A DNA stretch of 37,433 nt. Origin: Planctomycetia bacterium (GTDB lineage: Bacteria > Planctomycetota > Phycisphaerae > Phycisphaerales > SM1A02). Each line of letters opens with the position of its first letter. Within the stretch, counting starts at the first letter, position 1. Positions 23,518 through 32,633 of this stretch are shown here, piece after piece. Where the stretch lies: the NCBI GenBank assembly GCA_005776885.1, contig SXOD01000004.1, positions 1 to 37,433 of the forward strand, read 5' to 3'. The notes beneath the pieces were generated by a model. That model was not told the origin of the DNA and searched no databases. It saw nothing but the letters and a program-made list of their open reading frames with translations. The position numbers were made by a program, and so were the translations under genes.

Positions 23518-26033
23518 GACACGGTCGCCTGGTCGGGAATGGTCGGGGCGAGCCACGAGCCGTTGCTTCCCAGCGGGATGATAGACCTCACGATCGTGGT
23601 GCCCGTCGAGGAGAGTCGCTCGCCGTCCAGCTGCACGTGCACCGGAAGCGATCCATGGACGGCACCGATGACGATGACTGCCCCGCCGGCGGCATGCCCA
23701 CCCAGGTCCATCCAGTGGCCCAGCGAGCGAACGAGGCGTGTGGCCCCGCCGAGCTCCGATTCCATGTCCTGCCGCGGCCTGAGATAGGCCGGCGGCGTGA
23801 GGAGGCCGTACAGGCTCATGGCCGCCAGTCGCTGGTTTGGGGTCAACGTCGTCGCATCCATCGAGAACACGCTTCGCGATCGCAGCGGGGTGCACCACGA
23901 ACGGTTGATCTCGTTGGCCAGGTCGTTGCGGTCACTCGTCGCCCCGTACAGCATGGCCGTGCCGAACGTCCGATTGAGGTCCAGCGGCGTGCCGGGTTCC
24001 CATGTTCCCACGTAGCGCATGGTTCCTCGCAGTGGCGCGGCACCGCTCGGCACGGGCCTCGCCGGCGTGCCGTCCAGTGCCGTGACGGGCGTCCGGACAG
24101 GGGCCGCGAGCACGACGTACACGTCTTCCATCGCGGCGGGCAGGCTGTGCACGATGGAGCCGAAAACCTGTGCGCGGATGGTGGGGCCGGCAAAGATTTC
24201 GCATGAGGCTGGCTCCGTTCCGGTCAGTCGAACGGGGTCTTCCCAGCCTTCGGTCGCGGCACCCGCCGCCTCGTACTCCAAGAGCGTGACGGTCGCGCGT
24301 GCCGGAACGTCCAGTTCGCTCGCCCTCGTGGTCGAGAGCGGGATCACCTGTGTGTCGGGGAAGCCCGTCGTCAACGATTGCGGCTCGGAAAAGGGAAGCA
24401 GGGAATCGCCTGCCTCGGCGTGGTCAAGCGAAAACATCGCTCTTCCATATCCCGGCAACGGCACGCCGATCCACCCACGTGCCGTCCGCCCCCCCGGCGA
24501 CCCAACGTCCGCCGGGCCCACTGACACGACCCAATCCACGATGCTGAGGTGCCGTGCCCCACGACCTTGCCCGCCCGCGTTCGTCGAAAGCCCCCAGGCC
24601 AGGAGACAGAACGCCAACGCGATGGCGACAAAGGCCAGCCACGCATGCCGCACCCATCCCTTCGATCGCAGCGAGTAGTACGACACCGGGACGGCCAGCG
24701 CCCAGTAGGCGGCAAAGAGCACGAAGGCCACGAGGATCGCGGAGACCGCATCGCTGCCAATGTCAACGGCGGCGCGCACCGTGCCGCCCAAAAGGTCAAG
24801 GTCCGCACCGGGCGACGCCATCAGGATGGGGGGCTCTGCCTGGCCGAGCGACGCGTACTCCGCCCGTGTCACCGCGTCCCCGCGACGCCCGATGACCGGA
24901 CCCCAGAACGTCGAAGCTTGCGGGAAGCCGCCGGCCTGAAGTGCGCGCCGCGCGAGTTCGTCGGCATCGATTCCCAGCAACGAGACCAGCCCTGTGCCCC
25001 ACTCGCGCCGGACCGCCCAGACCCGGCCGTCAGGCGACCCCGGCTCGACCTTGGCCAGTGAGGTGTCGTAGCGGCGTGTCGGGAGGGCTGCAAGGGGACG
25101 CCACGGGGATGCGAGTCGGTCCCCATCAAAGCACCACACGGAGGTGGTCGCCTTCGGCGTCCGGAGCGCGGGCGACTTTGACAGCGCGAAGACGATCGAT
25201 TGGACCGTCACGCCTTCCAGTCGCTCAGCCGGGAAACCGCCGGACGGCAGCAGGGATCGCAGCGGGTGGGTCGCCCGGCGATTGGGTCCCGCGGAGATTC
25301 CCCAGGTGTCGTCGGCTCCGGAAGCAACGATCGCCAGGTGCCCGCCGCGTGACACCCAGCCAAGCAGCGCTTCCGCCTGCGCCGGTGGAATCGACTGCGG
25401 CGCCGGTTCGCCCCACGCCACCAGCGAAAAGCCACGCAACCCGATGGCTCGGTCGGGCAGGTCGGCTGCACTGTCCACGTTCGCCACCCGCATCGGGGAG
25501 TTCAACGAGGGTGGCGACGCGCCCGCTCGAGGATCGAAGTCAAACTGCTCCAGCCCCATCGTGTTGGTTCCGATGACCAAGGCCAGGTCGACTTCCACGT
25601 CGGCCGCGCGGACCGGCGGAAGCAGGGCATCAGGAGAGAATCGGGTTCGCGCCAGTTCAGTGGTGCGCTCGCCGCCGCGAAGGGCCCAGAGCCGGACGGT
25701 GGACTCCGTGAATTCGGCCGACGAATCGGCGAGTGGGGTGCCATAGAGCCAGGCCCGCACGGTCTGCCCTGGTTCGACGATGACCCGACGCGTGACATCC
25801 ACGCGGTCGCCGTCGGGACCCCGGAACTCCCACGACAACTCGGCCTCGGCGGCTTCCTCCACGGCGGCTCGCGCCTCGACCAGGAGTCCGGTCGGGGTGC
25901 CGGGCCTGAACCACCCGCCCACACCCATGGACACCACCCGAACGGATTGCGCGGGCGCCGCGGAAGCGACCGCCAGCACTGCGGCGAGCATCGTCAGCCA
26001 GAAGTCCAGCCGGAGGCCGCGGAATGGGCACAT
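23508..26033 (-). CDS. Membrane-anchored protein with GATase-like domain, partner of ABC ATPase
   Basis: This 841-residue protein was not assigned to a named family. It has an N-terminal signal peptide (about 8-29) and a beta-rich region (30-135, WEFRGPDGDRVDVTRRV). A class I glutamine-amidotransferase-like Rossmann region (about 145-240) follows, with LRGFSLVAWGEP and ALLGWVSRGGHLAIVASG. Two membrane spans are at about 430-450 and 464-482, then a second extracytoplasmic beta-rich part. The WV-x-x-GG motif is typical of planctomycete proteins of this layout; no catalytic Cys is apparent, so it is probably a binding fold. ATG 26033 is chosen because the signal peptide starts there, seven bases after the dipeptidase stop. 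Confidence 0.68.
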   Translation of the reverse strand: MCPFRGLRLDFWLTMLAAVLAVASAAPAQSVRVVSMGVGGWFRPGTPTGLLVEARAAVEEAAEAELSWEFRGPDGDRVDVTRRVIVEPGQTVRAWLYGTPLADSSAEFTESTVRLWALRGGERTTELARTRFSPDALLPPVRAADVEVDLALVIGTNTMGLEQFDFDPRAGASPPSLNSPMRVANVDSAADLPDRAIGLRGFSLVAWGEPAPQSIPPAQAEALLGWVSRGGHLAIVASGADDTWGISAGPNRRATHPLRSLLPSGGFPAERLEGVTVQSIVFALSKSPALRTPKATTSVWCFDGDRLASPWRPLAALPTRRYDTSLAKVEPGSPDGRVWAVRREWGTGLVSLLGIDADELARRALQAGGFPQASTFWGPVIGRRGDAVTRAEYASLGQAEPPILMASPGADLDLLGGTVRAAVDIGSDAVSAILVAFVLFAAYWALAVPVSYYSLRSKGWVRHAWLAFVAIALAFCLLAWGLSTNAGGQGRGARHLSIVDWVVSVGPADVGSPGGRTARGWIGVPLPGYGRAMFSLDHAEAGDSLLPFSEPQSLTTGFPDTQVIPLSTTRASELDVPARATVTLLEYEAAGAATEGWEDPVRLTGTEPASCEIFAGPTIRAQVFGSIVHSLPAAMEDVYVVLAAPVRTPVTALDGTPARPVPSGAAPLRGTMRYVGTWEPGTPLDLNRTFGTAMLYGATSDRNDLANEINRSWCTPLRSRSVFSMDATTLTPNQRLAAMSLYGLLTPPAYLRPRQDMESELGGATRLVRSLGHWMDLGGHAAGGAVIVIGAVHGSLPVHVQLDGERLSSTGTTIVRSIIPLGSNGSWLAPTIPDQATVSWR

Positions 26034-26040
26034 GGGGTGA

Positions 26041-27438
26041 TCAGGCCCGGAGCGAACCGATCTCGGCCAAGATCGATGCATGCGAGCGCGAACCATTCGC
26101 GAAGCAGGTGACCTCGAACTTCTCGTTGGGGGAGTGCACGCGGTCATCGTCCAGGCCGAAGCCGACGAGGAGCGTATCCATACCCAAGACGCTGGAGATC
26201 ATCCCGACCGCCGGAATGCTGCCACCGGTCCCGATGCGGAAGGCCGGGCGGCCAAAGACGCGCGCCAGCCCTCGCTCGGCGGCCTCCAGGAATTGGCTCG
26301 CTTCGCGCACTTGTATGGCCGGGTTGGCGCCGTGGCAGTGGCACTCCATCCGGCAGCCAGCGGGCAGTCGCGACAAGATGAACGCCTTCACCGCGGCTTC
26401 GATCGCAGCGGGATCCTGCCCAGCCACCAGCCGGCACGAGATCTTCGCATTCGCATGGGCACCGATGACGGTCTTGGCGCCCGGGCCCGTGTAGCCACCC
26501 GAGAAGCCATTGACCTCCAGCGTCGGTCGAGCCCACACTCGCTCCAGCAAGGAGAAACCGCGCTCGCCAAAGCCCTCCCGCAACCCGATGTCCCCCAAGA
26601 ACTCGGCCTCGGTGTCGGGGAGTGACTTCCACGACGCAAGAGTGGATGCCGTGGGCATCTCCAGTCCGTCATAGAAGCCCGGAATGGTGACTCGACGCTC
26701 GGCATCGTGCATCTGCCCGATGATGCCGGCGATGACATCGCACGGGTTGGGCACTGCGCCGCCGTACATGCCCGAGTGCAGGTCGCGGCTCGGCCCGTGG
26801 ATCGTGACGTCCAGATAGACCAGCCCGCGGAGTCGGGTCGTGATCGCTGGGGTCTCCACATCCCACATCCCAGTATCGGAGACCACGCATACATCCGCCT
26901 TGAGTGACTCCCCATTCGATTGCAGGAAGGGGAGGAAGCTTGGGCTCCCGGATTCCTCCTCGCCCTCGAGGAAGACCGTGACCGCGCAGGGCAGGACGCC
27001 GTGCACCTTGTGCCAGGCCCGACAGGCCTCGAGGAAGGTCATGACCTGTCCCTTGTCGTCCACGGCGCCTCGCGCGACGATTCGCTCGCCAAGCGGGCCC
27101 TTCAGGAGCTGCGGCTCGAAGGGGGGCGATTCCCAGAGTTCCAGCGGGTCGGCGGGCTGGACGTCGTAGTGGCCGTAGAACAGGACGCGCGGCGAATCGG
27201 GTGCGGGACCATCGGCATGCGCCACCACCATCGGGTGTCCCTGGGTGTCGTGCAGCGCGGCATTGAATCCCATCGATCGGAGGTCCTCCACGGTCCACTG
27301 CGCCGCCGCTCGAACGTCACCCTTGCGGGCCGGGTCCGTGGAGATCGACGGAATGCGGAGGAAGTCCTTCAGCCGCTCCAGTGCAGCAGGTCGATCGGCG
27401 TCGAGGTGGGCAAGGACCGGAGCGAGGTCGAGTGACAT
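26041..27438 (-). CDS. M20-family metallo-dipeptidase
   Basis: This 465-residue zinc peptidase of the M20 (carnosinase/PepV-like) group cleaves short peptides. Metal ligands can be placed: His90 and Asp92 in FYGHYDVQP, Asp127 in GAVDDKG, Glu160/161 in EGEEESGS, Asp188 in SDTGMW and a C-terminal His in DRVHSPNEKF. The dimerisation domain lies in the middle (about 200-330) with a conserved HSGMYGG. No signal peptide is seen, so it is cytosolic. It is the first gene of a four-gene minus-strand operon and is divergent from the membrane protein gene at 27527. Confidence 0.92.
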   Translation of the reverse strand: MSLDLAPVLAHLDADRPAALERLKDFLRIPSISTDPARKGDVRAAAQWTVEDLRSMGFNAALHDTQGHPMVVAHADGPAPDSPRVLFYGHYDVQPADPLELWESPPFEPQLLKGPLGERIVARGAVDDKGQVMTFLEACRAWHKVHGVLPCAVTVFLEGEEESGSPSFLPFLQSNGESLKADVCVVSDTGMWDVETPAITTRLRGLVYLDVTIHGPSRDLHSGMYGGAVPNPCDVIAGIIGQMHDAERRVTIPGFYDGLEMPTASTLASWKSLPDTEAEFLGDIGLREGFGERGFSLLERVWARPTLEVNGFSGGYTGPGAKTVIGAHANAKISCRLVAGQDPAAIEAAVKAFILSRLPAGCRMECHCHGANPAIQVREASQFLEAAERGLARVFGRPAFRIGTGGSIPAVGMISSVLGMDTLLVGFGLDDDRVHSPNEKFEVTCFANGSRSHASILAEIGSLRA

Positions 27439-27507
27439 GGGGTCGGCAGGCTAGCGCAGCGAAGACGCCGCCTCTCGCCGCCTCTCTCCGCGCCTGGACC
27501 TAGAGTA

Positions 27508-27523
27508 AGCCTCCGTGGAGGCT
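27508..27523 (+). promoter_or_regulatory. Hairpin hiding the Shine-Dalgarno of the next gene
   Basis: AGCCTCC-GT-GGAGGCT has seven-base arms that are perfect reverse complements. The right arm holds GGAGG (27517-27521), five bases before ATG 27527, so folding would block ribosome access. Just upstream are two tandem copies of GCCGCCTCTC (27467-27486). The palindrome could also be an operator. Confidence 0.45.
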
Positions 27524-27526
27524 CCA

Positions 27527-28810
27527 ATGGAACCACAGACTCGCGTGACGGTCGATGCCGTGGACCTTCCCCGGTTGGTCCGGTTCCCATCCATCCTGTC
27601 GTCGATCACGGCAGCCATGCGGGGCAGCCGTGTGCTTGTTGGCGTCGCAGCGATCGTCGCACTCGCCGTCTCGGGGCGAATCTGGGATGGTGTTGTGCCG
27701 CATGACATCTCTCCTTTCGGCCTGCTCGCGGGCTCGATGACCCCCGAGCAGGTCGCCCACGCCGAGGAGAGTGCACAGCGGATCCGGTCGAACACCATGG
27801 CCTTCGCCGAGCCTGGCGACAGCGAGTCTTGGGGGCGGTCCATGCGCATCGCCGACATGACCCGTCCCAAGGGCACGTTCGAGGCACTCTCGGCCGAGGT
27901 CGCGCGTGCGACGTATGGCGCCGTGCGGAGCATGGTCGACCTTGATTTCAGGACGGCGGTGGACGACGTGTGGACCTTGGTGGTGCGAACCCCGCTTGCG
28001 CTGTGGCGCGCATCGCCCGTGTTCACGATCCTCTACGGCACATTCGCCATCATCGTGATCGGATTCGCCGGCGGGGTCATCTCCCGGCTCTCGGCGCACG
28101 ATCTCGGGGCAGGTGGGCAACCCAGCCTGGAGCAGGCTCGCGCCTTCATCAAGCGCCGTTGGCGCCATGTGTGCTTCGCACCGCTGGCCGCCGGTGGCGT
28201 GGCGCTCGCCCTCCTCGTCGTCGCCAGTGTTCCCGGGATCCTCCTTCGAGTTCCGTTGCTTGACGTCGTCGCCGCTGCGTGGACGGGGATCGCCATCATT
28301 CTGACGTTGCTGGCCGGGATCTTGATCGCTCTCCTGGTCCTTGGTGCCCCGCTCTTCATCCCCGCGGCTTCGACGGAAGCGTGCGATGGAACCGAGGCCG
28401 TCCAGCGAGTCAGCGCCATGCTCCTGAGCCGACCACTGCACGCAGCCCTCTTCGGGGCCGTAGGCCTGCTGACCTTCGGTGCTGGGTTCGCGCTGGTCGA
28501 TGTCGCCATGACATGGTCCTATAACACTTCACTTGAAATGTCGGGATGGCTTGGAAGTGAGCAAGTTGTTTCAGGGGCTGGTTTTATGGAAGTGCTCCAG
28601 CCAAGCGGGTTCAGCGATCGGAGCCACCTCCAGGGAACGCAATGGCTCTCCGCCGAAGTCATCCGCGCATGGCGAGCCGTCGTTGGCGGGGTGGTCGCTG
28701 GCTATGCCTTCGCACTGTTCTGGACGATCGGCACGCGGGCCTACCTGCTCCTGCGGCTGGCCGCGGATAGCCAACCGACGGACGTCGTGCCCGGCGACGG
28801 CCAAGCCTGA
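27527..28810 (+). CDS. Multi-pass membrane protein, unknown function
   Basis: This 427-residue protein has a first hydrophobic segment at about 33-52 and a long soluble loop to about 160. Further spans follow at about 165-190, 205-228, 235-265 and 305-330, with a last one near 385-410. EACDGTEAVQRVSAMLLSRP (about 285-305) looks like the conserved cytoplasmic loop of a planctomycete membrane family in which a Gly-rich turn precedes R-P. No catalytic motif is seen. ATG 27527 is supported by GGAGG five bases upstream; an in-frame GTG at 27515 is possible. It ends five bases before the convergent S1-domain gene. Confidence 0.72.
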   Translation: MEPQTRVTVDAVDLPRLVRFPSILSSITAAMRGSRVLVGVAAIVALAVSGRIWDGVVPHDISPFGLLAGSMTPEQVAHAEESAQRIRSNTMAFAEPGDSESWGRSMRIADMTRPKGTFEALSAEVARATYGAVRSMVDLDFRTAVDDVWTLVVRTPLALWRASPVFTILYGTFAIIVIGFAGGVISRLSAHDLGAGGQPSLEQARAFIKRRWRHVCFAPLAAGGVALALLVVASVPGILLRVPLLDVVAAAWTGIAIILTLLAGILIALLVLGAPLFIPAASTEACDGTEAVQRVSAMLLSRPLHAALFGAVGLLTFGAGFALVDVAMTWSYNTSLEMSGWLGSEQVVSGAGFMEVLQPSGFSDRSHLQGTQWLSAEVIRAWRAVVGGVVAGYAFALFWTIGTRAYLLLRLAADSQPTDVVPGDGQA

Positions 28811-28815
28811 GGCCG

Positions 28816-30219
28816 TCAGCCGAGGCCGCCCTTGAGCTTGCTGCTCGTGGCGAATCGGGCCAGGAGTTTTCGCATTTCGGGGTCATCGGCGCGCGGCGTG
28901 ACGTCCCGTTCCTCTCGATCGCCACGACCGCCTCGGCCGCGATTGGGGCCACCGCGGCCGGGAGCGCGCTCGCCGCCTTCACGGGCAGGCTCCGGCTCGC
29001 GGACAGGTGCCTCGCTGAGCTGCTTGATGGAGAGACTGATGCGCATGTTGGGGAGGTCGACGCTGAGGACCTTCACCTCGACCACCTGCCCCCGAGTCAG
29101 CCGGCTGGCCGGGTTCGGGATTCGCTCCCAGGTGATTTCCGAGACGTGCACAAGGCCATCCAGCCCTGGAGCCAGCTCGATGAATGCGCCAAAATCCGCC
29201 AGCCGGGAGACCGTCCCGCTGAGCGTGGCACCGGGGACGATCTCCTCAAGCTTGGCCCGGAGCGGATCGGCGATGAGGTCCTTCCGGCTGAGCGAGATCC
29301 TCGGCCGCTTGGCAGACGCGTCGATCCGCTTGATCGTGACGTCGACCACGTCACCCACCTGGACCACCTCGGCCGGCGACTTCAGCCGCTCGTGGGAGAG
29401 TTCGCCAATCGGGATGAGTCCGTCGATGCCCCCGAGGTCGGCAAACGCCCCGTACGCCTGGAGGCTCACGATGGTGGCACGGCGCGTCTGCCCGACTTCC
29501 AGCGTGGCGAGCGTTTCCAAGGCCTTTTCGCGGCGTTCGCGCTCAGCGACGCGGCGGTGCGAGAGCACCATGCGGCCCTTCTCGCGGCGAAGTTCGATGA
29601 TCTCGCACGGCAGTTTTTGTCCCAGGAACACGGACACGTCGGGCACGTGGCGAACATCCACTTCCCGGGTCGGCATGAAGGCGCGCTTGTGGGCAACCTC
29701 CATGTCCAGCCCGCCGGCGTTCATGCCGACACACCGCGCCTCCACGGTCATCCCCACTTCGAGGTCGGTCCATGCCGTGCCCTTGAGGACGCTCCCGGGT
29801 CGAGCCAAGACGAGCAGGCCCTCAAAGGGGTCCAGGCGCTCGACGATGAAGTCCCATTGCGTGCCGACTGCGGGAAGTTCGGCGAAATGGCTCGCTGGGC
29901 AGACGCCATTGCTCTTCGCATCGAACTCGACGTAGATCTCGCGCTCCGCCACTCGGGTGACCGTGCCGCGTCGGCTGCGCCGGATTCCTGCGGCCGCCGT
30001 GCCGGTCCCGGAGGCCGGACTGGCACCATGGGAGGCGGCCTTTTCCATCAGGTCACCCATGTCGATCCCTTCCATGGCTGCCGCGATTTCCGCCTCGAGG
30101 CGTGCAGCGGCATCCACATCGCGATGTCCGGACGACGGGGTCGTCCGCGCGGTGGCGGAGGCCACGTCGGAGGACTCAAGATGCTGGGGGGTCGACTCGG
30201 AGGTTTCGTCAGGGCGCAT
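28816..30219 (-). CDS. Four-S1-domain RNA-binding protein (ribosomal protein S1-like) with RG-rich tail
   Basis: The protein has 467 residues. S1 (OB-fold) domains are placed at about 83-141, 156-222, 242-313 and 329-400; the last two have the strongest motifs, VSLQAYGAFADLGGIDGLIP and VSRLADFGAFIELAPGLDGL. An acidic/Ser/Thr N-terminal region (1-80) precedes them. The tail at 414-435 is rich in RG/RGG (GRGGPNRGRGGRGD) and the end DPEMRKLLARFATSSKLKG is a separate short motif. E. coli S1 has six domains, so this is a shorter S1-like protein, either ribosome-associated or an RNA chaperone. ATG 30219 is used; upstream codons have no domain. Confidence 0.87.
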   Translation of the reverse strand: MRPDETSESTPQHLESSDVASATARTTPSSGHRDVDAAARLEAEIAAAMEGIDMGDLMEKAASHGASPASGTGTAAAGIRRSRRGTVTRVAEREIYVEFDAKSNGVCPASHFAELPAVGTQWDFIVERLDPFEGLLVLARPGSVLKGTAWTDLEVGMTVEARCVGMNAGGLDMEVAHKRAFMPTREVDVRHVPDVSVFLGQKLPCEIIELRREKGRMVLSHRRVAERERREKALETLATLEVGQTRRATIVSLQAYGAFADLGGIDGLIPIGELSHERLKSPAEVVQVGDVVDVTIKRIDASAKRPRISLSRKDLIADPLRAKLEEIVPGATLSGTVSRLADFGAFIELAPGLDGLVHVSEITWERIPNPASRLTRGQVVEVKVLSVDLPNMRISLSIKQLSEAPVREPEPAREGGERAPGRGGPNRGRGGRGDREERDVTPRADDPEMRKLLARFATSSKLKGGLG

Positions 30220-30470
30220 GGTGGGTTCCCGCTCGGCGGGCCTGGGGGACGTGAAGCCTACTCCGACGTCCACAGTTTCTGCGCGGCAGACGGAACATCG
30301 GCGGTCCCCCGTCCGAACTGGTTGAGAGGGGGGCGAGTGCACGAATCCCGTTATCATCGCCCGCCCTGCGCCTTCGGCCTGCGCATCGAGAAGGCCCCCA
30401 TCCCGATCACACGAACGACGCGAGATGCGGCCACCGGCCGCCCCACGCTGGACCCTCTGGAGCACTCTTC

Positions 30471-32633
30471 ATGGCACGATCGAACGGAGCATGGGGCATC
30501 GAGATTGGCGCATCGGGACTGAAGGCCATCCGGCTCGAACGGAAGCCCGAGGGCATTGCGGTCACCGACTTCACCGTCCTGCGCCACTCCAAGATCCTGA
30601 CCACGCCCGGGCTGGATGTCCCCGCGATGGTCCGAAACACCCTCGTGCAGTTCGTGCAGGCCTATGCCGTGCAGCTCAAGTCGGACACGGTCGCCGTGAG
30701 CGTGCCGGGCAACCAGGCCCTGGCGAGGTTCGTGACGCTCCCACCCGTGGACAAGAAGCGCATCCCGGAGATGGTGCGCTACGAGGCCGAACAGCAGATT
30801 CCGTTCCCGATCGACGAAGTTGAGTGGGACTCGCAGGTCTTTGGCGGGGCTGATGGCCTCGACGTGCGCGTGGGCATCTTCGCCATCACGAAGGATCGGC
30901 TCCGGGAGACCCTGGAGCTCTACGCCGAGTGTGGCTTGAATCCATCGATCGTGACGTTGAGCCCGGTGGCGTACTACAACGCGTTCGTCTACGACGTCCA
31001 GGGCGGGAAGGCCGACGGCACGGTGACCCTCATCGATGTCGGAAGCTCATCCACCGACTTCATCGCCGCGCAGGACGGCACCTGCTACCTCCGCACGTTC
31101 CCGGTGGGTGGCCACCAGTTCACCGAGGCCGTCGCCGCCGGGTTCCGCTGCGCCTACCCAAAGGCCGAGGCGGCCAAGCTGGCCGGCGCGACCGGCAAGT
31201 ACGCGCGGGAGGTGATCCGCGCGATGGCGGGGGCCTACGAGCAATTCATCGACGAACTGCGCCGGTCGATCGAGCACTACCAGACCATCAATCCCAATGC
31301 GCACGTGCGGTCCGTGGTCGGCGTGGGCGGCACCCTGCGACTCACCGGGCTGCGGAAGTTCGTCGGCGGCCAGATCCAGGTCGAGATCGCCCGTTGGGAC
31401 GAGTTCAAGCGCATTCGCGTCGATGGCAAGGAAGGGCCTGATTTTGCGGCCAACACCGTGAACTTGGCGACCGCCTACGGCCTGGCGCTGCAGTCGCTTG
31501 GGGAAACCGCGATCGACATCAACCTGCTCCCGGCGGAGATCATGCGACGCAGCATGTGGAAGTCCAAGGTGCCCTACTTCGCGGCCGCGGCGGTCCTTGG
31601 CGTCGTGACCGGTGCCGCCATGTTCCTGGCGCCATTCGTCGAGGCGAGTGCGCTCGGTTCGGGTGCGGTCCCGGCGTCCGTCTCGATGGCCGAGAATGAG
31701 GCGAAAGCCAAGTCCGCCGAAGTTCAGGCCCAAGTCGATCGGGTCGCGTCGAACGGCAGCGCCGCACCATTCATGGCCCTCCTCGATGACCGTGAAGTCT
31801 GGCCGTGGATCATTTCGGACGCCTACGCCGCGCTGGGGGCAGCGAATCCCCAGGCCGCGCTCCTGGGTTCGGACGTCGAGGCCATCAGGCGGATCAAGGC
31901 GAAGGATCGAAGCCTGGTGATCTTGGAGGATCTCCGGGGTGCCTACCAGTTCGACAAGGCCAAGGGGACGCGCGACATCGTGGTCACCATGCAGGTGGGC
32001 CTGACCAAGGACGACGGCGAGCGATTCCTGAACACGACCGTCGTCGAGTGGCTTCGGACGAACGCCAAGCGAGATGACGCCCCATACGAGATCCTCATCG
32101 ATGAGGACAAGACGGTGGGTTCGCTCGCCAATCGTGCCAAGTCCGGCAGCTCAGGGGACTTCGGACAGGGGGCCACGGCGGGCGGAACTGGAGCAGGCTT
32201 CGGAGCGGGCGCGGCAACGCCACCCCCCGGTGGTGGCTTTGGCATCTCCGGGAACGGCGGCGGCGGCGGTGGCGAGGGTGGCGCCTCAGGTGGAGGTTCC
32301 TTCCAAGGGCGACGAAACACGGATGCCGGCACGGTCGACAGTGGCAAGGCACCCGGAGGCCTGGCTGGGTCTGGCGCGGGCGGGGGCGGCAACTCGGGTG
32401 GAGGCGCAATGGGGCGCCGCGACCCATCCAATCCAGCTTCGACCGGCACCGCTGGGGCCGGCAGCACGACCGCCAACGCCGAGGCCAAGTCGATCGACGA
32501 CCTCGCGCCACTCCCTGCGCGCCCCAATCTCCTGGAAGCCTCGGATGCCGACTTCATGACGACGATCACCTTCACGGTCCGGCTCAAGGGTGGCGTCGCA
32601 CCCGTGGCTCCGGAAGCGGGGACTGAACAGTGA
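30471..32633 (+). CDS. pilM: PilM-PilN fusion protein, type IV pilus / type II secretion inner-membrane platform
   Basis: The protein has 720 residues. Residues 1-345 are an actin-like PilM domain: WGIEIGASGLKAIRLER (8-24), PFPIDEVEWD (111-120), LIDVGSSSTDFI (187-198) and VGVGGTLRLTGL (283-294). After that, IDINLLPAEIMRRSMWKSK (348-366) is the usual PilN N-terminus, followed by a membrane span (about 367-390) and a PilN-like periplasmic domain (about 400-548). A Gly/Ala-rich linker (555-670) ends in a short conserved-looking segment, DFMTTITFTVRLKGG. In most bacteria PilM and PilN are separate proteins binding through the INLLP peptide. GGAG is nine bases upstream of the ATG. The stop overlaps the next start (GTGA). 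Confidence 0.85.
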   Translation: MARSNGAWGIEIGASGLKAIRLERKPEGIAVTDFTVLRHSKILTTPGLDVPAMVRNTLVQFVQAYAVQLKSDTVAVSVPGNQALARFVTLPPVDKKRIPEMVRYEAEQQIPFPIDEVEWDSQVFGGADGLDVRVGIFAITKDRLRETLELYAECGLNPSIVTLSPVAYYNAFVYDVQGGKADGTVTLIDVGSSSTDFIAAQDGTCYLRTFPVGGHQFTEAVAAGFRCAYPKAEAAKLAGATGKYAREVIRAMAGAYEQFIDELRRSIEHYQTINPNAHVRSVVGVGGTLRLTGLRKFVGGQIQVEIARWDEFKRIRVDGKEGPDFAANTVNLATAYGLALQSLGETAIDINLLPAEIMRRSMWKSKVPYFAAAAVLGVVTGAAMFLAPFVEASALGSGAVPASVSMAENEAKAKSAEVQAQVDRVASNGSAAPFMALLDDREVWPWIISDAYAALGAANPQAALLGSDVEAIRRIKAKDRSLVILEDLRGAYQFDKAKGTRDIVVTMQVGLTKDDGERFLNTTVVEWLRTNAKRDDAPYEILIDEDKTVGSLANRAKSGSSGDFGQGATAGGTGAGFGAGAATPPPGGGFGISGNGGGGGGEGGASGGGSFQGRRNTDAGTVDSGKAPGGLAGSGAGGGGNSGGGAMGRRDPSNPASTGTAGAGSTTANAEAKSIDDLAPLPARPNLLEASDADFMTTITFTVRLKGGVAPVAPEAGTEQ

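Noticed and set aside
22273-23787. Plus-strand open frame of 504 residues
   Set aside because: It is antisense to the ABC ATPase gene.
30322-30357. TTGAGA and TATCAT before pilM as a promoter
   Set aside because: The spacer is 24 bases, too long for sigma-70; no better pair was found.
29146-30470. Plus-strand open frame of 458 residues
   Set aside because: It is antisense to the S1-domain gene and carries no motif.
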